Source: Allosaccharopolyspora coralli
GTDB lineage: Bacteria > Actinomycetota > Actinomycetes > Mycobacteriales > Pseudonocardiaceae
Direction: 5' to 3'
NCBI RefSeq assembly: GCF_009664835.1
Contig: NZ_CP045929.1
Span: 992,001-1,056,000, forward strand
DNA: 64,000 nucleotides
Part shown: piece by piece, positions 8,628 through 16,494 of the stretch
How the letters are laid out: every line of letters starts with the position of its first letter
Numbering within the stretch: position 1 is the stretch's first letter
Translations under genes and position numbers: made by a program
Notes under the pieces: model-generated
Seen by the model: only the letters and a program-made list of their open reading frames with translations
Told to the model about the DNA's origin: nothing
Database searches by the model: none

Positions 8628-9635
8628 TCACCGGACGCGTGCGGAGTCGACCGACCAGGTGTCGCAGCGACTGGCGCTGTTGTCGTCGAAGCCGGTCTGC
8701 ACCCAGGTCGCGTTGACGTCCGGCCTGCCGTGATCGGGCGGGCGTCCGTCGGTGTAGTCGCCGCGAGTGCCGGAGTCGCGCAGTGCCTCTTCGAGTGTGC
8801 TCGCGGCGACCGAGCCCCCGGTCACCGACGAGAGGAACATGCCCCCGTAGCAGGTGGCCTGGAGTTCGAACCGCCGTGCGGTCTCGAATCCGTCGGGCGT
8901 GCGCATGCCGACCGCCTGCCGTCGCTGCCACGAGGCGTCCATGATCCCGGCCAGCTCCTGAACGTGGTGGCCGTACTCGTGCGCCAACTGTCCGAAGTAG
9001 ACGCCTGCGGTGTCGCCGTGGCCCTCGATGTCGCGGTAGTAGGCGGCGGTCATGTAGATCGTGCCGTCGCAGTACAGCGCCGTCTGCGTCGGCGAGCGTG
9101 ATCCGCACGGTGTTCGCACGTCGGAGGTGACGACCTCGACGTCGGCGGGACGGAACGGCAGGTTCGCGGTTTCGAGCACCGGCCGCCACGCCTCGTTGAG
9201 GCACGGCATCACCTGCTCGAGATACGCCTCCTGCCCCTCAGCGGTCGCGTCGAACTCGGGAAGGGGGCAGCGGACTTCAGGCGCACCTGTGGGCATCGCG
9301 TTGAGCGGGTTGTCCGCCAACGCGACGACCGGCGTTGCCGGTGCGGTGCTCGCCGAGTTCCCACCGTCGGACTGTTCCGGCGTCGCGGGCGGTGGCGCGA
9401 CGGAGGTGAGAAGGGGCGGTGCCGTCCGGTTCTGCGGCGCCGGAGAGTGCACGCCGAACGCTGCGATCACCCCGACTGCGCCCACCAGGACGCACACACC
9501 CAGCAGGATCCGTCCACGGCGACGGCGGGACGGGGACGGCTCGTCACGGAACAGCGAACGCTGCGCGGCCCGGTGCGACGTCGGACGGTCGGCGGGCCCG
9601 CGGGAGCGACGTCCCGGCCGGTTCGGGTTCGCCAT
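8628..9635 (-). CDS. Neutral zinc metallopeptidase (YpfJ family), second copy
   Basis: 335 residues. It has a short basic N-terminus, one membrane span (GRILLGVCVLVGAVGVIAAFGV, about 40-61), a Pro/Ser/Thr linker, then the same protease domain as its neighbour with HEYGH (QLAHEYGHHVQELAGI) and ETARRFELQATCYGG. It is a paralog of the 7232-8587 gene and lies 40 bases upstream of it on the same strand, so the two look like a tandem duplication in one operon. The two differ mainly in the N-terminal tail, which is long and proline-rich only in the other copy. Substrates are unknown for this family. Confidence 0.88.
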   Translation of the reverse strand: MANPNRPGRRSRGPADRPTSHRAAQRSLFRDEPSPSRRRRGRILLGVCVLVGAVGVIAAFGVHSPAPQNRTAPPLLTSVAPPPATPEQSDGGNSASTAPATPVVALADNPLNAMPTGAPEVRCPLPEFDATAEGQEAYLEQVMPCLNEAWRPVLETANLPFRPADVEVVTSDVRTPCGSRSPTQTALYCDGTIYMTAAYYRDIEGHGDTAGVYFGQLAHEYGHHVQELAGIMDASWQRRQAVGMRTPDGFETARRFELQATCYGGMFLSSVTGGSVAASTLEEALRDSGTRGDYTDGRPPDHGRPDVNATWVQTGFDDNSASRCDTWSVDSARVR

Positions 9636-9706
9636 CGCCGAAACCGCCTCCCGTCTTGTGTCGATTGCGGCGCAGAGCGTACCGCGCCTTCGCTAGGGTT
9701 CGGGCC

Positions 9707-11395
9707 GTGTCGAACAAGCGCGTCCTGATCTCCGCCGTCGTCGGCATCGTCGCGACGATCTTCCTGTGCCTTCCCGTTGCCGCATCCGCACAGGAACTCC
9801 GCGGCGCCGCCTCGTCCCAGGTGGACGTCACGGTGGAGCGCGACGGCGCGCTGACGGTGACCGAGAAGATCACGGTGCCGCCAGGGCAGACAGCGCACCG
9901 CACCGTGCCCCTCCGCGAGCCTGCCGACGACGGTGCGCGGGAACGCGTGCACGGCGTGCGAGACATCAGCGTCGACGGGCCGGGAACCGGCGAGACCGAC
10001 GGGGAGACGTTCAGGCTCTCGCTGGAACCCGGCGAATCGACCGTGACGTACGTCGTCGACGGGACGGTGGCGCCACTCGGCGAGGTCGACGAGGTGTCCT
10101 GGCAGGTCGCCGGTGGTTGGGACGTGCCGCTCGAGCAGGTCGGGATCGACTTCCGGGTACCGGCGCCCAGCGAGTCGATCATGTGCACCACCGGCTCGGT
10201 CGGAGCGGGGACACCCTGCGACGAGTTCCAGATCACCCACACCCAGGAGATCCGTGGCAGTGAGTCGGACCTGGCCCCGGGCGATCGGATCGACTTCACC
10301 GTCCAGCTACCCGCGGCAGCGGTACCGGCGAACGCCGTCTTCGAGGACACCTTCAGCCTCACCCGGGCGTTCTCGCTGACCCCGGCCAGCGGCGCCGGGC
10401 TCGCCGGAGCCGGACTGGCGCTCGTCGGCGGGTTCGGCGTCCTCTGGTACGTGCGGGGCAGGGACACCGCAGCGCTCGTCGCCGACGTCGACCCGGTCGA
10501 CGTTCTCGTCGACGGCCCTGACGGCGTCACGTTCGCCTCGCCCGACGGTGTCCTGCCCGGCCAGGTCGGCACGGTCGTCGACGAGCACGTCGACGTCGTG
10601 GACGTGACCGCGACGATGCTCGACCTCGCGGTGCGCAACTACCTGTGGATCGAGGAGATTCCCGGCGAGCAGGGCTCGCGCGACTGGCGGATCGTCGGGC
10701 TCAATCCGCCGGACGAGTCGTTGCGGGACTACGAGCGCGCCGTCTACGAACTGCTGCTCGGCACCGGCGAGGGCCAGCGGGAAGTGTTGCTCTCGCACCT
10801 GCGCGCGGGCGAAGCGCTGGATCTCACCCGGGTCCGTGACGCGCTGTACGCCGACGTCGTCGACCACGGGTGGTTCACCCGCCGTCCGGACACCGAGCGA
10901 AACCTGTTCTGGTGGCTGGGCGTCGGACTCGGGATCGCGGGCGTCGTGCTCACCGTGCTGCTCGCGGCGACCTCGGCGCTGGCGTTGCTCGGTGTCGCCG
11001 TCGCGCTCGGCGGCGTCGCGCTCACGTTCGGTGCCGGGCTCATGCCCGCCCGCACCTCCCGTGGCAGCGCCGTCGTCGCCCAGGTGCGGGGCTTGCGGGA
11101 CTACCTGCACTCCGCGACCGCGGACGCCCTGCCCGCCGGAGATCGCGAGGTGGTGTTCTCCCGGTCCCTGCCGTACGCCGTGGTGCTGGGCGAGACCGCA
11201 CGCTGGCTCGCCGAGTTCGCCGAGCTGGATCCCGGCGCCGACGGGACTCCCGGCCTGTACTGGTACGGCGAGTACGTGACCGAGGCCGGGCACGTGGTTC
11301 CCGACCTGCGCCGGTTCCGGACTCACCTGCCGCTGCTGATCGACGCGATGGACGGGGTGCTGGCTCAGGCGGGACATCTGCGTTCGCTGCGGTGA
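9707..11395 (+). CDS. DUF2207 domain membrane protein
   Basis: 562 residues from GTG 9707 (VSNKRVLISAVVG). The frame is open further upstream, but that part is the antisense of the divergent peptidase gene. A signal peptide ends near AASAQE (about residue 27). Residues 30-215 are the extracytoplasmic DUF2207 domain. A membrane span follows (GAGLAGAGLALVGGFGVLWYV), then a cytoplasmic stretch and two adjacent spans around residues 405-445 (FWWLGVGLGIAGVVLTVLL and LALLGVAVALGGVALTF). The cytoplasmic C-terminus has the RGLRDYLHSATADALP segment typical of the family. Function is unknown in all members. It is divergent from the peptidase pair, with a 71-base gap that must hold both promoters. Confidence 0.85.
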   Translation: MSNKRVLISAVVGIVATIFLCLPVAASAQELRGAASSQVDVTVERDGALTVTEKITVPPGQTAHRTVPLREPADDGARERVHGVRDISVDGPGTGETDGETFRLSLEPGESTVTYVVDGTVAPLGEVDEVSWQVAGGWDVPLEQVGIDFRVPAPSESIMCTTGSVGAGTPCDEFQITHTQEIRGSESDLAPGDRIDFTVQLPAAAVPANAVFEDTFSLTRAFSLTPASGAGLAGAGLALVGGFGVLWYVRGRDTAALVADVDPVDVLVDGPDGVTFASPDGVLPGQVGTVVDEHVDVVDVTATMLDLAVRNYLWIEEIPGEQGSRDWRIVGLNPPDESLRDYERAVYELLLGTGEGQREVLLSHLRAGEALDLTRVRDALYADVVDHGWFTRRPDTERNLFWWLGVGLGIAGVVLTVLLAATSALALLGVAVALGGVALTFGAGLMPARTSRGSAVVAQVRGLRDYLHSATADALPAGDREVVFSRSLPYAVVLGETARWLAEFAELDPGADGTPGLYWYGEYVTEAGHVVPDLRRFRTHLPLLIDAMDGVLAQAGHLRSLR

Positions 11396-11457
11396 GCCCC
11401 GCGCGCGTTCGGGTGGGTACCCAGCGTGACCGTGCCGGACGCACGTAGGCTGCACGC

Positions 11458-12777
11458 ATGGCGGAACCGCAGTTGCATCGACTCACCCTGCCCAACGGGC
11501 TGCGCGTGGTGCTGGCGCCCGACGACGCACCGGGGCGGGCGCCGGTGGTCGGCGTCAGCGTCCACTACGACGTCGGGTTCCGGTCCGAGCCGGAAGGCCG
11601 CACCGGCTTCGCGCACCTCTTCGAACACCTCATGTTCCAGGGCAGCGAGAGCCTCGAGAAGCTCGCGCACTTCCGGCACGTGCAGGGCTCCGGCGGCATC
11701 TTCAACGGATCGACGCACCAGGACTACACCGACTACTTCCAGGTGCTGCCCTCGGCGGCGCTGGAACGTGCGCTGTTCCTCGAGGCCGACCGGATGCGGG
11801 CGCCGAAACTCACCGAGGAGAACCTCCGCAACCAGGTCGACGTGGTCAAGGAGGAGATCCGCCTCAACGTGCTCAACCGGCCCTACGGCGGGTTCCCGTG
11901 GATCCTGCTGCCGCCGGTGCTCTACGGCACGTTCGCCAACGCCCACAACGGCTACGGCGACTTCACCGACCTCGAAGAGGCCACCGTCGACGACTGCGCG
12001 GCGTTCTTCGACACCTTCTACGCACCGGGTAACGCGGTACTCACGATCACCGGTGATCTCGACGTCGAGCAGACCACGGAGCTCGTGCACCGCCACTTCG
12101 GCGACGTGCCCGCCCGCGCGGTCCGGGAGCGTCCGTCGTTCGCCGAACCGTTCCCGGAGCGGGAACTGCGGGGGCATCACGCCGATCCGCACGCGCCGCT
12201 GCCCGCCGTCGCGATCGGGCACCGGCTGCCCGACCCGGTCGGCGAGCTCGACGCGTACCTGGCGAACGTCGTGCTGGCCGCGGTGCTCACCGACGGCGAC
12301 GCCTCCCGGTTGCAGCAGCGCATGGTCTACCGCGACCAGCTCGTCGTCGACGTCCACGCCGGCTGCGGTCTGATGGGGGCACCGCTCGACGCGCGGGACC
12401 CCGACACGTTCACGTTCACCGCGATCCACACCCCCGAGGTCGGCGCGGACCGGGTCGTCGGGGCCATCGACGAGGAACTCGACGCGCTCGCGTCCTCCGG
12501 GCCGACCGCAGAAGAACTGTCTCGGGTCACCGCCCGCTGGACGGCAGGCCTGCACCGGGAGAACGATCGGGTCGTCTCCCGCACCCTGGACCTCGGCAGT
12601 GCCGAACTGGTGCACGGCAAGGCCGAACTGATCTCCGAACTGCCGCGCCGCATCTCCGAGGTCACCGTCGAGCACGTCGCCGAGGCCGCCAAGGCCCTGC
12701 GCCCCGACGCCCGGGCCGTTCTCGAACTCGAACCCGCAGGCTCCGACTCGGCAGACTCGGCTGGAGGAACCGCATGA
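11458..12777 (+). CDS. M16 family zinc peptidase, catalytic subunit
   Basis: 439 residues. The inverted zinc motif HxxEH is intact (FAHLFEHLMFQGS, about residues 57-66), and the downstream EEIRLNVLNRPYGG supplies the expected glutamate. This is the catalytic (beta-like) half of the bacterial two-gene M16 (pitrilysin/MPP-like) proteases. The next gene starts within its stop codon (ATGA) and encodes the partner lacking the zinc motif, so a heterodimeric clamp-shaped peptidase degrading peptides is expected. No signal peptide is visible, so it should be cytoplasmic. Confidence 0.92.
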   Translation: MAEPQLHRLTLPNGLRVVLAPDDAPGRAPVVGVSVHYDVGFRSEPEGRTGFAHLFEHLMFQGSESLEKLAHFRHVQGSGGIFNGSTHQDYTDYFQVLPSAALERALFLEADRMRAPKLTEENLRNQVDVVKEEIRLNVLNRPYGGFPWILLPPVLYGTFANAHNGYGDFTDLEEATVDDCAAFFDTFYAPGNAVLTITGDLDVEQTTELVHRHFGDVPARAVRERPSFAEPFPERELRGHHADPHAPLPAVAIGHRLPDPVGELDAYLANVVLAAVLTDGDASRLQQRMVYRDQLVVDVHAGCGLMGAPLDARDPDTFTFTAIHTPEVGADRVVGAIDEELDALASSGPTAEELSRVTARWTAGLHRENDRVVSRTLDLGSAELVHGKAELISELPRRISEVTVEHVAEAAKALRPDARAVLELEPAGSDSADSAGGTA

Positions 12778-14138
12778 CCGCCGCACACCGTACCGCCGAG
12801 GAGATCGGCCGCACCGAGGCCGGACCGCGCCCGCTGCCGCCGTTGGGTGAACCGCGCTCCTCCCAGCCACCGGCCACAGTGGACACGGTGCTCGGGAACG
12901 GGCTCCGCGTCGTCGCCGCCCGCCACGGCGCCGTTCCGATGGTCGAGCTCCGGCTGCGCATCCCGTTCGCCGGGGAGGACACGATGCACCCGGCGCGGGC
13001 CGAGGTGCTCGCCGAAACACTGCTGACCGGCACCAGCACCCGCGACCGGGTGCGTTTCGACACCGACCTCGCCGCGGTCGGCGGCGACCTGCAATCCGTC
13101 GTCACGCCCGAGCAGCTCAGCATCACCGGGGACGCGCTCGCCGACGGTCTTCCCACGCTGCTCGACGTGCTCGCCGACGCGTTGACCGACGCGGTGTACC
13201 CGGACACCGAGGTCGCCGGGGAGAAGGACCGGCTCGTCGAGCGGCTCGCCGTCGCGCGCTCCCAGCCTCGTGTCATCGCCCGCGAAGCCCTGCAACGTCA
13301 CCGCTACGGCGATCACCCGTTCGTCCGCGAGGTGCCCGAGGCCGAGAACGTCGCGCGAGTCGACTCCGCCGAGGTGCGGACGCTGCACCAGGAGTCGGTG
13401 CTGCCGCGCGGTTCGGTACTCGTCCTCGTCGGCGACTTCGACCCGGACACGGTCGTGGCGCAGGTCGAACGCGCGTTGTCGGGATGGTCCTCGCAGAACT
13501 CCGCCGAAAAACTGCCCGCGCTGCCGACGCTCGACGGAGGGGACGTGCAGCTGGTGCACCGGGAAGGTGCCGTGCAGTCCCAGATTCGACTTTCCGCCCA
13601 AGGCCTGCCGCGCACCGATCCCGGCTACGCGGCGCTGCAGATCGCGAACCTGACTTTCGGCGGCTACTTCTCCTCCCGGCTGGTCGAGAACATCCGGGAG
13701 GACAAGGGCTACACCTACGGCGCGCACTCGGCGTTCGAGTTCACCAGGGACAACGGCACCATCCTCGTCGACGCCGACACGGCCAGCGAGGTCACCGCCG
13801 CCGCACTCTGGGAAACCCGGTACGAACTCGGACGGTTCGCGTTGGTGCCGCCGACAGGCACCGAGATCGAGTCGGCCCGGCAGTACGCCATCGGGAGTTT
13901 GCTCACTTCCACCGCCTCCCAGACCGGACTCGCCTCCCAGCTCGCCTCGCTCGCCGTGCTCGGGCTCGGGATGGATTGGCTCGCCGCGCACCCCGATCGG
14001 TTGCGTCAGGTCACCGGCGAGCAGATCGCCGAGGCCGCCCGCTACTACGCGCCGACCGCCTTCACCGGCGTCGTCGTGGGGGATGCGGAAAAGCTCCTGC
14101 CGCATCTCAACGACATCGGCGGCGTCGTGGTGGGCTGA
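12774..14138 (+). CDS. M16 family protein, non-catalytic partner subunit
   Basis: 454 residues, overlapping the catalytic subunit gene by 4 bases (ATGA), which implies coupled translation. The segment where HxxEH should be reads MHPARAEVLAETLLTG, so both histidines are missing and it cannot bind zinc. It keeps the substrate-binding R/Y motif typical of the alpha-like partner (ENIREDKGYTYGAHS, about 304-318). The first 40 residues form an extra N-terminal extension rich in Pro and Arg. It should pair with the protein encoded immediately upstream to complete one active protease. Confidence 0.92.
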   Translation: MTAAHRTAEEIGRTEAGPRPLPPLGEPRSSQPPATVDTVLGNGLRVVAARHGAVPMVELRLRIPFAGEDTMHPARAEVLAETLLTGTSTRDRVRFDTDLAAVGGDLQSVVTPEQLSITGDALADGLPTLLDVLADALTDAVYPDTEVAGEKDRLVERLAVARSQPRVIAREALQRHRYGDHPFVREVPEAENVARVDSAEVRTLHQESVLPRGSVLVLVGDFDPDTVVAQVERALSGWSSQNSAEKLPALPTLDGGDVQLVHREGAVQSQIRLSAQGLPRTDPGYAALQIANLTFGGYFSSRLVENIREDKGYTYGAHSAFEFTRDNGTILVDADTASEVTAAALWETRYELGRFALVPPTGTEIESARQYAIGSLLTSTASQTGLASQLASLAVLGLGMDWLAAHPDRLRQVTGEQIAEAARYYAPTAFTGVVVGDAEKLLPHLNDIGGVVVG

Positions 14139-14355
14139 GCGGGCATTGGGGAGCTGGCTCTTGTGCCCGTAGGGCACGCCTCATGCGTGACCGGCCTCGG
14201 CAGGGTGAGGGGCTCCGGCGTTCGGAGTTCGTGCCTCGCAAGGCAGGGGTTCTCGCCGCGTACGGCCTGGTACTCAAGAGGACCCCAACGCAGCGAGGCG
14301 CGAACTGGGGCAGCGGTACCGGACCACTCACCCAGGTTCCACAACGCCCTCTCAT
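14136..14355 (+). repeat. Repeat family A, copy 1
   Basis: An about 220-bp element filling most of the gap between the M16 pair and nudC. Ends are TGAGCGGGCATT... and ...TTCCACAACGCCCTCTCA. The TGA of the left end is the stop codon of the M16 partner gene. Internal landmarks are GCCCGTAGGGCACGCC, GGCTCCGGCGTTCGGAGTT and CGCGAACTGGGGCAGCGG. The same element occurs inverted at 15398-15614, so nudC is bracketed by an inverted pair. Open frames inside copies are shared only because the DNA is repeated. The remainder to 14469 holds the nudC promoter region, with nothing else recognised. Confidence 0.9.
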
Positions 14356-14469
14356 ACGTGACCAGCCGGGTGTGACCCGTGCCGGTGGTGGGTGTCGTCG
14401 CCAACGGGCGAGGCGTAGGTTGCTGACGGGCGGGGAGAAGTCGAGTGCTCCGCCCAGAAGTGGAGTGCG

Positions 14470-15393
14470 ATGAGTACCCCGGACGTGGCGGGAGCGACAG
14501 GGTTCGGCCTGGACGCCGCACCACTGCTCTCCCGATCCACCGTGGACCGTTCGGAGTGGTTGCGCGACGAGGACACCGCGCAGCTGTGGGCGCACGGGCG
14601 GGTCCTGCTCGTCGACCGCAAGGGGCGAGCCCCGGTGCTCGAGGGCGACGTCCTCGACCATCGGCCTACGGCGGAGTTCGGTACGCAACCCCCTCCCGGC
14701 GCGGTCCTGCTCGGGCAGGACGACGGAGTCAGCTACTGGGCGTTGCGTGCCGGCCGGGACGGCGCTGAACTCGGCTGGCGCGACCTGCGGAACGCAGGCG
14801 CCCTCCTGGGTTCGGTCGACGCCGGGCTGCTCACCACGGCCGTCGGGCTACTCAGCTGGCACGACCGGTCTCGCTACTGCGCGGTGTGCGGCGCGGGCAC
14901 CCGGGGCGTGCGGCTCGGGTGGGTACAGCAGTGCAGCGGATGTGACCGGGAGGAGTATCCCCGCACCGATCCGGCAGTGATCTGTCTCGTGCACGACGGT
15001 GGCGACCAGGTGCTGCTCGCTCGGCAACCGGTATGGCCGCGGGACCGGTACTCGGTGCTGGCGGGCTTCGTCGAGGTCGGCGAAGCGCTCGAAGCGTGCG
15101 TGCAACGCGAGATCCGGGAAGAGGTCGGCGTGACCGTCTCCGACGTCCGCTACCTCGGCAGCCAGCCGTGGCCGTTCCCGCGTTCCCTGATGGTCGGATT
15201 CGCCGCTGTGGGCGATCCCGAGCAGCCGTTGCATCCCGCCGACGGTGAGATCGAGGACGCGCGGTGGGTGCCGCGCGACGACGTTCTCGCGGCCCTCGAG
15301 GCCGAGGGAAACGCGATCAACGGTCTCCGCCTGCCGCCGGGCGTGTCCATCGCCTACCGCATGCTGCGCGGCTGGGCCAACACGCCTAGCTGA
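14470..15393 (+). CDS. nudC: NAD(+) diphosphatase NudC (also RNA deNADding)
   Basis: 307 residues. It hydrolyses NADH/NAD to NMN(H) and AMP and, in characterised members, removes NAD caps from RNA. The zinc ribbon is at about residues 137-163 (YCAVCGAG...QQCSGCDREEYPR). The Nudix box follows (GFVEVGEALEACVQREIREEVGV-type, E residues intact, about 198-220), and the NADH-specific SQPWPFP tail motif is present. The first 130 residues are the usual NudC N-terminal domain. It lies upstream of uvrD2 as in Mycobacterium, but here a toxin-antitoxin remnant and repeat elements intervene. It is flanked on both sides by inverted family A repeats. Confidence 0.95.
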   Translation: MSTPDVAGATGFGLDAAPLLSRSTVDRSEWLRDEDTAQLWAHGRVLLVDRKGRAPVLEGDVLDHRPTAEFGTQPPPGAVLLGQDDGVSYWALRAGRDGAELGWRDLRNAGALLGSVDAGLLTTAVGLLSWHDRSRYCAVCGAGTRGVRLGWVQQCSGCDREEYPRTDPAVICLVHDGGDQVLLARQPVWPRDRYSVLAGFVEVGEALEACVQREIREEVGVTVSDVRYLGSQPWPFPRSLMVGFAAVGDPEQPLHPADGEIEDARWVPRDDVLAALEAEGNAINGLRLPPGVSIAYRMLRGWANTPS

Positions 15394-15397
15394 TCGC

Positions 15398-15614
15398 TGA
15401 GAGGGCGTTGTGGAACCTGGGTGGGTGGTCCGGTACCGCCGCCCCAGTTCGCGCCCGCTGCGTTGGGTCCTCTTGAGTACCACCCGTACGCGGCGAGAAC
15501 CCCTGCCTTGCGAGGCACGAACTCCAAACGCCGGAGTCCCTCACCCTGCCGAGACTGGACACGTATGAGGCGTGCCCTACGGGCACACAAGCCAGTTCCG
15601 AAATGCACTCTCAG
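15398..15614 (-). repeat. Repeat family A, copy 2 (inverted)
   Basis: 217 bp, from TGAGAGGGCGTTGTGGAAC to AAATGCACTCTCAG, the reverse complement of copy 1 with scattered substitutions. The two ends are themselves complementary (GAGAGGGCG / TGCACTCTC), so the whole element can fold into a long imperfect hairpin. Its right terminus CTCTCAG contains the TCA that is the stop codon of the minus-strand antitoxin gene. Confidence 0.9.
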
Positions 15615-15931
15615 GCCGCGCCGGGAACGTCCAACGCGACGTCGAGGTCTCCCACGTGGGCGACCATGTCGACCGTGCCACCGAGTGCCTCGACGTAGGC
15701 GCGGACACTGCCCACGGTCAGCGAGTTCAGGTCGCCGCGTTCGATCGAGCTGACCCGCGGCTGGCCGATCTCCATGCGCTCGGCCAGTTCCATCTGGGTC
15801 AACCCGGAGTGCCGCCGCAGCTCACCGAGCCGATAGCCGGTCACGTACGCCGCGGTGACGCGGAGTCCCGCTGCCCGCCGTTCCGTGTCGATGCCGAGTT
15901 CGTCCCGAACCTCGTTCCATGGCACTGTCAT
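15611..15931 (-). CDS. XRE-family antitoxin of a HigBA-like pair
   Basis: 106 residues from ATG 15931, preceded by AGGAG. An N-terminal roughly 35-residue segment is followed by a helix-turn-helix (GYRLGELRRHSGLTQMELAERM, then QPRVSSIERGD) and a short C-terminal helix and strand. It should bind the operon promoter and neutralise the RelE/HigB-type toxin encoded just upstream. The toxin gene is frameshifted, so this antitoxin may now be an orphan. Its stop codon is formed by the end of a family A repeat. Confidence 0.85.
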   Translation of the reverse strand: MTVPWNEVRDELGIDTERRAAGLRVTAAYVTGYRLGELRRHSGLTQMELAERMEIGQPRVSSIERGDLNSLTVGSVRAYVEALGGTVDMVAHVGDLDVALDVPGAA

Positions 15932-15977
15932 TCTGTTCACTCCTGTTCCTGTGCTGAACCTGCCCGACCACCCGTGT

Positions 15978-16335
15978 TCATGGATCGGCGATCCCGGCCA
16001 CGTGTGTCCGATAGCGCTGCTCGGCAATCGGGATCGCCGCGCGATACCAACGCTCCCATCGACCAGCCTTGTCGCCGCCGATCAACAGAATCGCTCGCCG
16101 TTCGGGGTCGAAGGCGAACAGAATTCCGTACCTCTGTGCGCCCGCTCGAACCAGGACGAAGTTCTTTCAAGTTGTGTAGTTGCGATCCGTGCACCTTGTC
16201 GGCAAGAGGTCGCGACAGGCTCGGCCCGCGAAGCTGCAAAACCGCGACGGCACCGTCGATCGCATTCTGCGTGTCCTCGTCGAGGGTTCGTAGCCAGTCG
16301 ACAACTTCTGGTACTGCTTCCACCGCCCATGTCAT
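15978..16335 (-). pseudogene. RelE/HigB-type toxin gene, frameshifted
   Basis: The start (ATG 16335, or GTG 16341) leads into [19 protein letters not shown] and continues normally to LKELRPGSSGRTEVR. After this the frame runs into meaningless Arg/Ser-rich sequence. Shifting frame at 16121-16126 (GAATTC) restores a standard ending: ILFAFDPERRAILLIGG, then DKAGRWERWYRAAIP, then IAEQRYRTHVAGIADP and a stop at 15978. One extra A in that run explains the break. The restored protein would be about 119 residues, the usual size for the Gp49/HigB toxin family (mRNA endonuclease). The XRE antitoxin starts 46 bases downstream. A sequencing error cannot be excluded. Confidence 0.85.
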
Positions 16336-16494
16336 GATCACACGCTACTGCCTAAAAAGCATAATACCTGCACATCGCCGACTTTTCCACTCGATCGCGT
16401 GTTCGAATCACGCTTTCGGCTTGATCGACACGCGGGGGGTCCGCCAGCGGGGTGTGATCGAGTCCGGCGGGGCGCTTCTGCGAGGATGCTTCGC

